A stretch of DNA of 42,650 bases. It comes from an uncultured Victivallis sp. GTDB lineage: Bacteria > Verrucomicrobiota > Lentisphaeria > Victivallales > Victivallaceae. Both the position numbers and the translations under genes were made by a program. Location: NCBI RefSeq assembly GCF_944391105.1, contig NZ_CALXSK010000034.1:1-42650 (forward strand). Direction: 5' to 3'. Each line of letters starts with the position of its first letter. Within the stretch, counting starts at the first letter, position 1. Positions 1-8,229 of this stretch are shown piece by piece. The notes below the pieces were generated by a model. That model saw only the letters and a program-made list of their open reading frames with translations. It was not told the DNA's origin and made no database searches.

Positions 1-9
1 GAGGATTTT

Positions 10-42
10 ACTCAATTCAAACTCGTAAAAAATTGAGTTTTT
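10..42 (+). terminator. AT-rich inverted repeat with T-tract
   Basis: ACTCAATT (10-17) pairs with AATTGAGT (31-38) across a 13-base loop and is followed by a run of T to 42. It could end a gene lying left of the window or be an operator for the gene starting at 82. The stem is AT-rich and weak, so the role is uncertain. Confidence 0.3.
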
Positions 43-81
43 CCCGGCATCGAAGTGGAATTTTATCATAGGAGATGCCAA

Positions 82-867
82 ATGACACGTCATTCATTCA
101 GCAACACCGTCTTTCCGCTTCCGCAAGCGGAGCTTGTTCCCTGCGCCGACCGGCGGCTCCGGCCCGAGGTCACGGAGGCTTTCTCCAATTCCTGTGAGCG
201 CAGAACACGCAATGCCTATTTTACATTAATAGAGTTGCTCGTGGTGATTGCGATCATCGCGATTCTGGCCTCCATGCTGCTGCCGGCGCTGAACCAGGCG
301 CGGGCGCGGGCGCGGACCGCGAGTTGCGTGAGCAACCTGAAACAGGCCGGAACCATTTTCGCTCTTTACACGGATGTTTCCGACGGCTACTATCCGGTTT
401 CGGACTCGTGGCCGGAAGATCCGGCGATGCCGCGCTGGCCGGTTGCATTGCTGCGTGCCGGACTGGTGACGACGGGGGACGGGCTGAACAACACGCAGCC
501 CGCGCCGACGATGTGGCGCCAGGGGACACTTCCGGCGGGAATCTGGCGCTGTCCGGAAGGAGCTCCGGCGAAGAACGACTGGGACGGTGCGCAGACGCAT
601 TACGGGATGAACGGCGAGACCTTCCGCAAATACCGCAAGACGCATTTCACGAAACGCCACTCTTCCCTCGCGATGATGGCGGACACCATAAACAGCGGCG
701 TGGCGTTTTTTTCGCTGAACACGGCCAACGAGGGAAGTGACAGCGGCAGTTCGCGCCTTCGCTACAACCACAACAACTCCGCGAATTTCCTGATGCTCGA
801 CGGGCATGTGGAGAATTTCGGCTTGCTGCGGGTTCCGACGCGCGTCATCTGGTTCTGGGAAAATTAG
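82..867 (+). CDS. Prepilin-type N-terminal / H-X9-DG domain protein
   Basis: A 261-aa member of the prepilin-like H-X9-DG (DUF1559-related) proteins abundant in Planctomycetota and Lentisphaerota. The class III signal core [20 protein letters not shown] sits near residues 47-66 and would anchor the protein in the inner membrane after prepilin peptidase processing. Near the C-terminus [18 protein letters not shown] is an exact H-X9-DG motif. ATG 82 is chosen because AGGAGA (70-75) lies at good distance; an upstream in-frame GTG (55) has no such site. The leader ahead of FTLIEL is unusually long (about 46 residues). It ends 10 bases before the glycoside hydrolase start, so the two may be cotranscribed. 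The precise role of these proteins is not established; a pseudopilin or surface-display function is inferred. Confidence 0.85.
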   Translation: MTRHSFSNTVFPLPQAELVPCADRRLRPEVTEAFSNSCERRTRNAYFTLIELLVVIAIIAILASMLLPALNQARARARTASCVSNLKQAGTIFALYTDVSDGYYPVSDSWPEDPAMPRWPVALLRAGLVTTGDGLNNTQPAPTMWRQGTLPAGIWRCPEGAPAKNDWDGAQTHYGMNGETFRKYRKTHFTKRHSSLAMMADTINSGVAFFSLNTANEGSDSGSSRLRYNHNNSANFLMLDGHVENFGLLRVPTRVIWFWEN

Positions 868-877
868 GGGATGGGCG

Positions 878-3800
878 ATGAAACTGGTCTTGCTGTTTTC
901 GGCGCTTTTCTGCGGAACTTTTCTCTTTGGAGCAGGGCTGATCGATGATTTCGAATCCGGGGTGCGCAGCTGGGGCGGTTGGTGCGACGCGAAGTCGGAG
1001 CGGCCTGTTTTCCGCCTCTGCGATGATTCGGTGGGGGGGAAGCATTCGCTGGAATTCACATTTCCCGGTTCAAAGACTTACGGTGGCGTGACACGGAATC
1101 GGTTGACGATTCCTTCGGACGCGGCGGCGCTCGAATTCTGGATCAAGCCGGTGAGCGGTGCGGTTCCGGGGACGCTTCTGCTGGAAACGGTCGCCGGGGA
1201 TGGAGAACCTCGCGATGTGTTTCGGGCGACGCTGCCCGCAACGGCGGCGGGAAGCTGGCGGAAGGTTTCGATTCCGCTTGACAAGTTCACCTATGCCTAT
1301 ACGAAAAACGGCCCGGCCCGGGACGAAAAAAATCTCCGGCCGGATCGTTCGCGACAGTTCGACCTGATTCTGATCGGTTACCGGCAGCCTGCCGGGGTCT
1401 TCCGTCTCGACAATCTGGGGTGGAGCGCGGCGAAGCCGGCGAACCCGGAGGAGTCCCGGCCGGAACAGCCCGTGGGCGTCAACCTCGTGCCGGGCGACAC
1501 GAGTTTCGAGACCGGAATCGGCGGATGGATCTACTACTATGCGCCGGAAGCGCTCGACGTCTGCCGCACCGACGGCGCTTTCGGGACGAACTGTCTCGAA
1601 CTGAAGGGGGGGGCCGAAACGGTCTCCTGGGTGAACAACTATCTGATGCACGATGCAATCCGGGCGGGGAACGAGTATGTCCTGAGCTTTTACGCCAAGG
1701 CCGCGCCGGGGAAGAAACTCATGGCGCGGGTGATTGATCTCAACTGGAACTATCTGGCGAATCGGGAGTTTGAACTTTCTCAGGAGTGGGAGCGTTACAC
1801 GCTCCATATTCCGGCGACCGGAGAGGACCGCAGGAGTTTCATCGCGTTTGACGTTCCGAGGGCTGCGGGCGGGAATGTGCGGATCGATGCGATTCAGCTC
1901 GAACGCGGTTCGCAGCCCGGCCCGTACCGCGCAAGTTCCGAGGTGGAGCTTTATGCGACGACCGGAGCGAGCGGCGAAATCGTCACCGCCGGAGAAACTC
2001 CGGTTCTGGAAATTCGGATGCGCAACACGACCGGAAGAGCGATACGCGCCGGGCTTTCCGTCGAGTTGAACCGAGCGAAGGTTTCCCTGCAGCGGAAGCT
2101 CGATCTTGCGCCGGACAAAACCGAATTGTGGCGCATTCCGTGCGAATTTGCCCGGGAGTGCGGCTATTATCCGATCCGCATCACACTTCGGGATGAGCGC
2201 GGTGAGCTGCTTGCCCGGCAGTATGCGCCGTTCGTCGTGGTTCCGCAGGTCGATCCGGAACATACGGACGGGTTGTTCGGAATTTCGATCAACTATGTGC
2301 CGCAGGATGCAATGCGGAGGCTCGGATCGACCTGGACGCGCGGAAATTCCACTTCCTGGCAGACGGCCGAACCGCGCCGCAGGGAACTGATTGCCGGTGG
2401 GTCGCGACGTCGTTCCCCGCTCAACCAGCTCTTCACGATCACCGATATGATCCGGACTCCCGACTGGGTGGAGAAGAAGAACGGCCTTGTGGCGGATCCG
2501 GAGTCCGTCCGCGCCTTTGCGCGCTGGACGGCCGGAAACATCGGACCGTATGCCGGAGCGTTTGAACTTCAGAACGAACCGGACCTGACCATGCTGAAAC
2601 CCGCCGGGGTCGGCCGCGAAACGGCGGCGGCAAATCTGGCCTCGCTCTACAAGGTTTTCCATTCGGAGATTACCGCGACCGGCAAACCGCTGCTGCTGAA
2701 TATCTCCGGCGAAGGAATCGAATTCGCGCGCGAAATGTTCCGGCTTGCCGCGGAGTCGATCGACGGGCTCGCCTCTCATCCCTACACGTTTCCGCGATAC
2801 ATCGGGCCGCGGGCGGGATATTGTTCCGGACCGGAGGACGGCAAGGTGCTCGACCAGCTGAAGGCGGCGGCCGGACTGCTCGAACAGTATGGAAAGGGGC
2901 GCGAACTCTGGATCGGAGAGCTCGGATGGGGACTCGATTACGAGGCCGAACCCGATTCGGTCTGGGCGGAACGGCAGGCCGCGTATCTGGCGCGTTGTTT
3001 TCTGCTCTGCCGCACGCTCCCGCAGCTCAGGCACATGATCTGGTTCACCGGGGCCGGATGTCTGGAGGGCGGGCGTTATGAATACGGAATCTGGCGGAAT
3101 GACAACGGATTGCGTCCTCTTCCGGCGGTCGGTGCCTTCGCCGCGTTGCGGGAGATCCTCGATGGAACGGAGAAGAGTGAGATTCTGCTCGACGACGAGA
3201 TCCGGGCCGTCGGCTGGAAGAACGGCGGGCGGGAGTATCTCGCCATCTGGGCGCCGGAGCCCGATCCCGCCGCACAGCCGGTTGATCCGTGCGGTGCAAA
3301 AGTCCGCGATCTTTATGGAATGTCCGTCTCCGGCGGGTTTGTTCCGGGGGAGGCTCCGCATTATCTGGAGTTGGCCTCTCCGGAGCAGCGGGAACAGATA
3401 CTGCGTCAGCTTGCGCAGCGCAAACCCCTCACTGTCGAAGGACGGTTCCCCGATGACCGGACGCTCGCGCTTTCGGTTCGCAACAACCTTTCCGAACCGT
3501 GGAGCGGCACACTCCGGGGCGACGGAGTTCCGGAGGAGAAGCTCATGCTCAAACCAAACGAATTGCGCGAGATGCAGCTCAAACTCGCCGCGCCGCTGCC
3601 GGTCGGCGGACGAAACCTGGAAATCGAGTTTCGCGCCTCAGACGGGGGCAGGGGGATTCCGATGCGTTTCGCCGCGCCGCCGATGCTCGATGTCGCGCCG
3701 CTCGGAAAACGTGACTGGAAGAGCGTCCCCTTCGAGGAACTTCCCGTGCAGGTGGTATTGGAGGAACGCAACGAGATCTATCCGCCTGATCCGTTCATCA

Positions 3801-4312
3801 ACTGGCAGGGACCGGACGATCTCTCCGCCCGGCTTTCGCTCGCGTGGGATCAGGAGGGAATGTATCTCTTTGCGCTGGTTCGGGACGATCATTTCGAGCA
3901 GCCGTACTCCGGAGAGAACATCTGGCGTGGTGACTCGATGCAGTTCGCCTTCGACTGCGGCAATGACGCCCGCCCGCGTGGCGGCTACGACAACAACGAT
4001 TGCGAATTTACCGTCGCCTGCGGACAGTTGCCGTGGTGTCATCAGGCCGTTGCCGAAAAGGAGACCGGGCGGGCCGACCGGAGGCTCGAAACAGTCGTGA
4101 CCCGGGAAGAGGGGCGGATACTCTACCGGATTCGAGTTCCCTGGAGCGAGTTGACTCCCTTCGGGCCTCGCCCCGGTGCGATTGCGGGATTCAATGCGGT
4201 GTTCCACGATCGTGACGAAGGAGTGACAAACTACTTCGCGGCGATGTCGCCGGGACTTTCCCCCTTCAAAAATCCCGCTCAATTCCGCCGTATCCGGCTT
4301 GTGGAGCGTTGA
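878..4312 (+). CDS. Large secreted glycoside hydrolase-like protein with CBM9-like C-terminus
   Basis: A 1144-aa protein starting with a typical signal peptide (MKLVLLFSALFCGTFLFGA). ATG 878 is preferred over an in-frame ATG at 806 because it creates the signal peptide and follows a GGGGATGGG ribosome site. The N-terminal third holds beta-rich carbohydrate-binding-like modules (LIDDFESG; LVPGDTSFETGIGGW). The middle resembles a clan GH-A TIM barrel: Asn-Glu-Pro with Glu567 as likely acid/base, and GELGWG with Glu681 as likely nucleophile. The last about 180 residues (AWDQEGMYLFALVRDD; GDSMQFAFD) look like a CBM9/DOMON-type sugar-binding domain. It probably cleaves a complex polysaccharide outside the cytoplasm. 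The exact GH family and substrate cannot be named from the sequence alone (GH39- or GH5-like are candidates). Confidence 0.8.
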   Translation: MKLVLLFSALFCGTFLFGAGLIDDFESGVRSWGGWCDAKSERPVFRLCDDSVGGKHSLEFTFPGSKTYGGVTRNRLTIPSDAAALEFWIKPVSGAVPGTLLLETVAGDGEPRDVFRATLPATAAGSWRKVSIPLDKFTYAYTKNGPARDEKNLRPDRSRQFDLILIGYRQPAGVFRLDNLGWSAAKPANPEESRPEQPVGVNLVPGDTSFETGIGGWIYYYAPEALDVCRTDGAFGTNCLELKGGAETVSWVNNYLMHDAIRAGNEYVLSFYAKAAPGKKLMARVIDLNWNYLANREFELSQEWERYTLHIPATGEDRRSFIAFDVPRAAGGNVRIDAIQLERGSQPGPYRASSEVELYATTGASGEIVTAGETPVLEIRMRNTTGRAIRAGLSVELNRAKVSLQRKLDLAPDKTELWRIPCEFARECGYYPIRITLRDERGELLARQYAPFVVVPQVDPEHTDGLFGISINYVPQDAMRRLGSTWTRGNSTSWQTAEPRRRELIAGGSRRRSPLNQLFTITDMIRTPDWVEKKNGLVADPESVRAFARWTAGNIGPYAGAFELQNEPDLTMLKPAGVGRETAAANLASLYKVFHSEITATGKPLLLNISGEGIEFAREMFRLAAESIDGLASHPYTFPRYIGPRAGYCSGPEDGKVLDQLKAAAGLLEQYGKGRELWIGELGWGLDYEAEPDSVWAERQAAYLARCFLLCRTLPQLRHMIWFTGAGCLEGGRYEYGIWRNDNGLRPLPAVGAFAALREILDGTEKSEILLDDEIRAVGWKNGGREYLAIWAPEPDPAAQPVDPCGAKVRDLYGMSVSGGFVPGEAPHYLELASPEQREQILRQLAQRKPLTVEGRFPDDRTLALSVRNNLSEPWSGTLRGDGVPEEKLMLKPNELREMQLKLAAPLPVGGRNLEIEFRASDGGRGIPMRFAAPPMLDVAPLGKRDWKSVPFEELPVQVVLEERNEIYPPDPFINWQGPDDLSARLSLAWDQEGMYLFALVRDDHFEQPYSGENIWRGDSMQFAFDCGNDARPRGGYDNNDCEFTVACGQLPWCHQAVAEKETGRADRRLETVVTREEGRILYRIRVPWSELTPFGPRPGAIAGFNAVFHDRDEGVTNYFAAMSPGLSPFKNPAQFRRIRLVER

Positions 4313-4319
4313 ATTCCGG

Positions 4320-4640
4320 GCGCGCAGCCGGAGATTGGCAATCGATGCGGATCTCCGCCGTATTACGCCCCGGGAGTTCTGCAGGAGCGTCGAAGGAACA
4401 ACGGAGAAAGCTGTATGCCCCGAATCGGGAACGGATGAAATTCGCCCTCATGTGGGCGAATCGCGACTGGTGTCGGTCCCGCGGCCGGGAGAATGGCCGC
4501 GGGGGGACTGTCCTGGGCGAGTGACGCCGGAGACCTTTGAACGCACCTGCGACCTCGTGATCGAGCGCTGCTTTTTACCGTCGAACTATCGGCGGAAGAC
4601 GACCGCCCGATTGGATTCGCGGGCGAGAATCGCGTGAACT
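4320..4640 (+). pseudogene. Degraded GH99/WbsX-like domain remnant
   Basis: No intact gene fills 4313-4710, but two reading frames carry adjoining pieces of one family. One frame reads KLYAPNRERMKFALMWANRDW (about 4408-4470). A second frame reads GRVTPETFERTCDLVIERCF (about 4515-4575). In GH99-like/WbsX proteins a segment of the form KFALMWANxDW is followed at similar distance by VTPExFxRxxDxVIExYF, so these look like parts of one gene split by a frameshift. There is no proper start and the conserved continuation after the second block is lost. It lies just after the glycoside hydrolase, consistent with decay of a polysaccharide locus. Confidence 0.55.
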
Positions 4641-4710
4641 CTTGCGGAAACCGGTTCCAAACTCCCCATCACCACCTCCCGTATTTCGTTCGGTCAATCT
4701 GTGAGCTCAG

Positions 4711-4953
4711 TTACTTCTTTTTCCGGACGAGCAGCAGCATCATGAGCGCGACGATCACCGCCACCGCGAACCCCGCCTGTTCGTTGTAGTACCAGCCGCA
4801 GACACTTCCCGCGATCGCCGCCGGCAGGAAGATCATCATCAGCGTGAAGATACACCCCGCGATCTTGATCCCGAGCGTGATGATGACGACCAGCGCCAGC
4901 GCCGCGCCCGCGGCGAAGAGAACGGTCATGGGGTCGATGGCTTGAAGATCCAT
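4711..4953 (-). CDS. Small membrane protein (80 aa), unknown function
   Basis: An 80-aa protein that is nearly all hydrophobic. Three closely spaced transmembrane segments are visible at roughly residues 9-27, 30-50 and 57-74, the middle one containing IAGCIFTLMMIFLPAAIAG, and the C-terminus is VRKKK, suggesting a cytoplasmic end. ATG 4953 is the first start. A promoter of the form TTGCGG-17-TATAGT precedes it (4990-5018), so it is probably transcribed separately from the zinc-ribbon gene upstream. I do not recognise a family; it may be a small envelope protein. Confidence 0.65.
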   Translation of the reverse strand: MDLQAIDPMTVLFAAGAALALVVIITLGIKIAGCIFTLMMIFLPAAIAGSVCGWYYNEQAGFAVAVIVALMMLLLVRKKK

Positions 4954-4989
4954 GGGTTTCGATGATGTTCCGGTTGAAATTGCTGATTT

Positions 4990-5018
4990 ACTATAATACG
5001 GTTGCGCTGTTTCCGCAA
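4990..5018 (-). promoter_or_regulatory. Sigma70-type promoter for the 80-aa membrane protein
   Basis: On the minus strand TTGCGG (5018-5013) and TATAGT (4995-4990) are separated by 17 bases and lie about 40 bases upstream of ATG 4953. Confidence 0.5.
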
Positions 5019-5040
5019 GGGGAATGAAACAATTTTTTCG

Positions 5041-6000
5041 TCACTTTCCCTCGCGGAATGGTCGTTCGCCGCAGAATACACAGCGCGTCTGCGTCCGGCG
5101 CAACGGCGTTCCGCAGAAAGAACAGCGCGCCGGAACTCCGATCGCCCGCAACCGCCTGCCGTTTCTTGACGACGCCGTGCTCAGTATCAGGATTCCCGTC
5201 AGCGCGAACGGAAACAAGAGAAACGGCTTCCGAAAACAGAGTGTCGTCGTGAGCGCCGCCGCCGCAACTGCCGCAAACCATGCCGCCGCCCAAATCCGGG
5301 TTTGCCGGTTCCGGCGCAGGACGGCGAGATAATGCGATTCCGGCGGCAGCTCCGGGACATGCGGATTCCGGTGAAACGCGCAGAGCTGCCGCCCGCACTC
5401 CGAACAACGGGCCGTGTGCCGCAGAAGCGTGAGACTCATTTCTCCTCCACAGTGCGGACACCGGAGCGGGAAAGGGTGGAATCCGCGCAGAAACGTGAGC
5501 GGCGCAAGCAATACCGCGAGCGCGACTCCGGCAAAGAACAGCACGTTTGAGGCATCGTCTGTTTCCAGGTTCCAGACGCTTCCGAGGAACAGAATCAAAA
5601 CGATGGCGCCCCCCAGACAGGCCGGAGGAAGAAATCGTTTCCCGCTGTGCAGATTCAACTCTTCCGGCGGAGTGGTTGAGGCCGCATCCGGCTCGAACAC
5701 CATTTCTCCGCAGCGCGGGCAGCGGCCGGTCGCGACGATCTGCCGGAGACGCCCCGGAACAGCCCGGCCGCACCTCGGACAACGGTATCGCCTGAGAAAA
5801 TTCCGGCGGAACAGAGTCAGCAGAACCAGAAAAACGGCCGGCGGTGCCAGAAGCGCGACAGCCAGCCATGCGGGATTCAAAGAGGTGGAAGTCGCGAGTC
5901 CGAGCAGCCATGCCGCATAGAACCAGCCCGCGCCGAGCAGGAGTGTCCTCCCCTGCTTTCTGAACCGTTTCACCTCCTCCGCAAATTCCGAACGCCTCAT
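5041..6000 (-). CDS. Membrane protein with three zinc ribbons
   Basis: A 319-aa protein. Its ATG (6000) overlaps the stop of the amidohydrolase gene as ATGA, indicating translational coupling; longer in-frame extensions overlap that gene and are rejected. Three CxxC...CxxC zinc ribbons are visible: C74/C77 with C94/C97, C181/C184 with C199/C202, and C293/C296 with C307/C310. They are separated by pairs of hydrophobic helices (about 19-37 with 45-63, 128-143 with 153-170, and 236-255 with 259-277), so the ribbons would all face one side of the membrane, probably the cytoplasm. No enzyme domain is recognised; a scaffold or sensory role is possible but unproven. Confidence 0.75.
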   Translation of the reverse strand: MRRSEFAEEVKRFRKQGRTLLLGAGWFYAAWLLGLATSTSLNPAWLAVALLAPPAVFLVLLTLFRRNFLRRYRCPRCGRAVPGRLRQIVATGRCPRCGEMVFEPDAASTTPPEELNLHSGKRFLPPACLGGAIVLILFLGSVWNLETDDASNVLFFAGVALAVLLAPLTFLRGFHPFPLRCPHCGGEMSLTLLRHTARCSECGRQLCAFHRNPHVPELPPESHYLAVLRRNRQTRIWAAAWFAAVAAAALTTTLCFRKPFLLFPFALTGILILSTASSRNGRRLRAIGVPARCSFCGTPLRRTQTRCVFCGERPFREGK

Positions 6001-6803
6001 TGTCCGTCTCCCGGCAGATCGAGTTTCAGAAGTTCCGCGGCGTTCCGGAAAAAGATCCGCTCCTGTTCCGACGGCGAGAGCGGCAGCGAACGGATGAATT
6101 CGAGCTGCTTCTTCTGGTCGTACCACGGCGAGTCTGTGCCGAAGAGGATCTTCTCTGCACCATGCGCCCGGATGATCCGGGTCAGCTGTTCCGGCGTGAT
6201 GTATTCCCGCGCCACCATGGCCAGATCAAGGTAGACTTCCATGCCGGCGAGGTATTTTTCAACCGCATCCCACATCGCCATGCCGCCGAGATGTGCGAGC
6301 ACGAGCCGCAGCCCCGGAAAACGGCGATGAAACTTCGCGAGCGACTCCGGGTCGCTGTGGTAAGGCGGCTCGTACATCGCATCCCACCCCGCGTGGGTGA
6401 CGACGATGAGCCCGAGCTTTTCGCACTTCTCCCAGACCGGGAAGAGCCGCTCCTCGTCGAAACGGAACTGCTGATACTCCGGGTGAACCTTGATGCCAGG
6501 CAGCCCCGCCGCGGCGATCGCGTCGAGCGTTTTCAGCGGATCCGGCTCATCGGGATGGATTCCGCCGAGCATGAGAATCGGCGGATGGTTTTCGCGCGCG
6601 GCCCAGGCGTTGATGTTCGCACTGTTGGCGGGGGTGTTCACGACCGGCAGCCCCACGGCCAGGTTGATCCCGGCCCGGCGCATCGACTCTTCCAGCCCGG
6701 AACGGGTACCGTCCGCGAAGAAGCCGATCTTCTGCGAACAGAATGCAATCGCCTTTTCCGCGACCTTGTCCGGGTAGAAGTGTGTGTGAAAATCGATGAC
6801 CAT
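5997..6803 (-). CDS. Amidohydrolase family protein (TIM-barrel metal hydrolase)
   Basis: A 268-aa protein of the amidohydrolase_2 (ACMSD-like) type. The N-terminus MVIDFHTHF gives the metal-binding His6-x-His8 pair. Other family features are GIKVHPEYQQ, VVTHAGWD, LRLVLAHLGG and the late Asp in KILFGTDSPW followed by a YDQK stretch. Such enzymes hydrolyse or decarboxylate small ring or amide substrates in the cytoplasm; the substrate here is unknown. ATG 6803 starts the conserved barrel; the open frame upstream has no family similarity and runs through a hairpin. The 3' end overlaps the zinc-ribbon gene by 4 bases. Confidence 0.85.
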   Translation of the reverse strand: MVIDFHTHFYPDKVAEKAIAFCSQKIGFFADGTRSGLEESMRRAGINLAVGLPVVNTPANSANINAWAARENHPPILMLGGIHPDEPDPLKTLDAIAAAGLPGIKVHPEYQQFRFDEERLFPVWEKCEKLGLIVVTHAGWDAMYEPPYHSDPESLAKFHRRFPGLRLVLAHLGGMAMWDAVEKYLAGMEVYLDLAMVAREYITPEQLTRIIRAHGAEKILFGTDSPWYDQKKQLEFIRSLPLSPSEQERIFFRNAAELLKLDLPGDGQ

Positions 6804-6812
6804 CTGCTGACG

Positions 6813-6846
6813 AAAAGGGGCGGTCCGGTCTCTCCGGCTCCGCCCC
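6813..6846 (-). terminator. Rho-independent terminator after the SDR gene
   Basis: On the minus strand GGGGCGGAGCCGG (6846 downwards) folds with CCGGACCGCCCC and is followed by TTTT (6816-6813). It lies 10 bases before the amidohydrolase start, so it may act as a partial, intercistronic terminator. Confidence 0.7.
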
Positions 6847-6874
6847 GCTCCGATTGTCCTGTGCCTGTTCCGGT

Positions 6875-8038
6875 TTACTCCTCGACCGGCGCGCCCATCG
6901 GAGTGTTCGCGAGCTTCTGCAGCCACTCGACCTTCGGGAAGTAATCCTTGTAGTAGGAGCGGATCAGAATTTCGAGCCCCTTCGTGCCATACTCCCAGTC
7001 GAGGATCTTGTCGCCGAGCGCCTTGCGGACATTGCTCTGATCAAAGACGATGTCCGACGAGAAGTACGGGAAAAGATCGCCGAGGAACCGGCTCATGAGC
7101 TTGTTGTCGCGGTTCGGCAGATTTTCGTTCGGATCGATCGACACCCCTTCGAGCCGCAGCACGCCGCAGACCGCGTCCTGGATCTGGCGGGTCGTAAGCG
7201 GACTGTCGCCGGTGACATGGTAGGCGGTGTTCGTGACCGGCTGCTGGAAGAGCGCCGTGATCGCCTCCTGCACATAGTCGATCGGCACGAAGTAGACGTG
7301 CTCGGAGGGAATCGTCGCAAAGTTGATTCCGAGGTCGACCGGCTGCACATGCGGAATTCCAAGTTTCGTGCAGCGGTGACTCTTGAGTTTGCCGAGGAAT
7401 TCAAGAATGCGGTAGAACGCCAGCGGCTTGCGGATCCGTCCGTCGGAACGGCGGCCCGTGATGATCGCGGGACGGTAGATCGTGAACGGGATTCCCGATT
7501 CGCGCACGAGCATCTCCGCCTTGAATTTGCTCTCTTCGTAGGGGTTGTTGAATCCGTTGTCGACCGGCTTGTCCTCCAGCGCGGTCCCGGCCAGCTTCCC
7601 GGCGATATAAGCGGTTCCGACATAATGGAACTCTTTCACCTTGAGCAGCTTCGCGAGTTCGACCATGTTTTTGGTCCCCTCGTAGTTGATCCGGAAGGTT
7701 TTTCCGGTCGGATCCTGGCCGAGGTTCACATCCGCCGCGCAGTGGAAAATCACATCGACGCCCTTGAGCAGCGGATCTTTCGCCAGCTCGGCCGGGTTGA
7801 TGGTGACGACGTCCCCTTCGATCACCTGAACCCTGGAGAGAATCTGATCCGCCAGTTCCGGACAGCCGTCGAACTTGCACTCGTCGCGGATAATCTCCTC
7901 GGTTCTCTGTTTCGCACTCTTTACCGGACTTTTCCGTGCGAGACAGACGAACTCGCAATCCTGACGCTCCCGAAGCAAAGCCACAACGAAAGCACTGCCG
8001 ACGAGACCGGTGATGCCGGTCAAAAAGATTTTCTTCAT
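6875..8038 (-). CDS. Extended SDR, NAD(P)-dependent reductase (thioester-reductase-like)
   Basis: A 387-aa extended short-chain dehydrogenase/reductase. The Rossmann motif G8-x-x-G11-x-x-G14 lies in MKKIFLTGITGLVGSAF, and a YxxxK catalytic pair is visible in NPYEESKFKAE, near residue 155. The layout (FHCAADVNL; YEGTKNMVELAK; YVGTAYIAG; TIYRPAIITG) resembles the NAD-binding_4 group that includes fatty acyl-CoA reductases and the reductase domain of carboxylic acid reductases. Substrate and product are not certain; a lipid or polyketide-like acyl thioester is possible. ATG 8038 is preceded by AGGAA; a longer open frame to 8095 crosses the promoter and is rejected. It is the first gene of the minus-strand set running to 5041. 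Confidence 0.8.
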   Translation of the reverse strand: MKKIFLTGITGLVGSAFVVALLRERQDCEFVCLARKSPVKSAKQRTEEIIRDECKFDGCPELADQILSRVQVIEGDVVTINPAELAKDPLLKGVDVIFHCAADVNLGQDPTGKTFRINYEGTKNMVELAKLLKVKEFHYVGTAYIAGKLAGTALEDKPVDNGFNNPYEESKFKAEMLVRESGIPFTIYRPAIITGRRSDGRIRKPLAFYRILEFLGKLKSHRCTKLGIPHVQPVDLGINFATIPSEHVYFVPIDYVQEAITALFQQPVTNTAYHVTGDSPLTTRQIQDAVCGVLRLEGVSIDPNENLPNRDNKLMSRFLGDLFPYFSSDIVFDQSNVRKALGDKILDWEYGTKGLEILIRSYYKDYFPKVEWLQKLANTPMGAPVEE

Positions 8039-8086
8039 GGTTCCTGTTCTTTTATTTTTGTGAAAACCAAATATAAATGGCTTTAA

Positions 8087-8115
8087 ACTATACACCTGAA
8101 AGATATCTATTGCAA
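8087..8115 (-). promoter_or_regulatory. Promoter for the SDR gene
   Basis: Minus-strand TTGCAA (8115-8110) and TATAGT (8092-8087) are spaced by 17 bases, about 50 bases upstream of ATG 8038. Confidence 0.6.
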
Positions 8116-8166
8116 GCGGACAGGCGAAAAAAAGTCTCCTGTAACGACGGAAGGACGTTTTTTCGC

Positions 8167-8206
8167 TTGACTTTGAGTGGGGGAGCGCGTATCTTAATTA
8201 TAATTA
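8167..8206 (+). promoter_or_regulatory. Promoter of the znu operon with overlapping palindromic operator
   Basis: TTGACT (8167-8172) and TATCTT (8190-8195) are 17 bases apart. The perfect 12-bp palindrome TAATTATAATTA (8195-8206) overlaps the end of the -10 box and the start site. The AT-rich dyad in front of a zinc-uptake operon suggests a Fur/Zur-type operator, though no regulator gene is in the window. Confidence 0.55.
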
Positions 8207-8229
8207 CAGTTGAAGGAAGGTGTTGATTT

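Noticed and set aside
1070..3361. 763-aa reading frame on the minus strand opposite the glycoside hydrolase
   Set aside because: Long antisense frames are common in GC-rich DNA. The plus strand has a signal peptide and catalytic motifs; the minus product is Arg/Pro-rich with no domain.
4299..4637. Intact 112-aa protein in the gap after the glycoside hydrolase
   Set aside because: It overlaps the preceding gene, lacks a ribosome site, and only its second half resembles a family whose first half is in another frame. A pseudogene explains it better.
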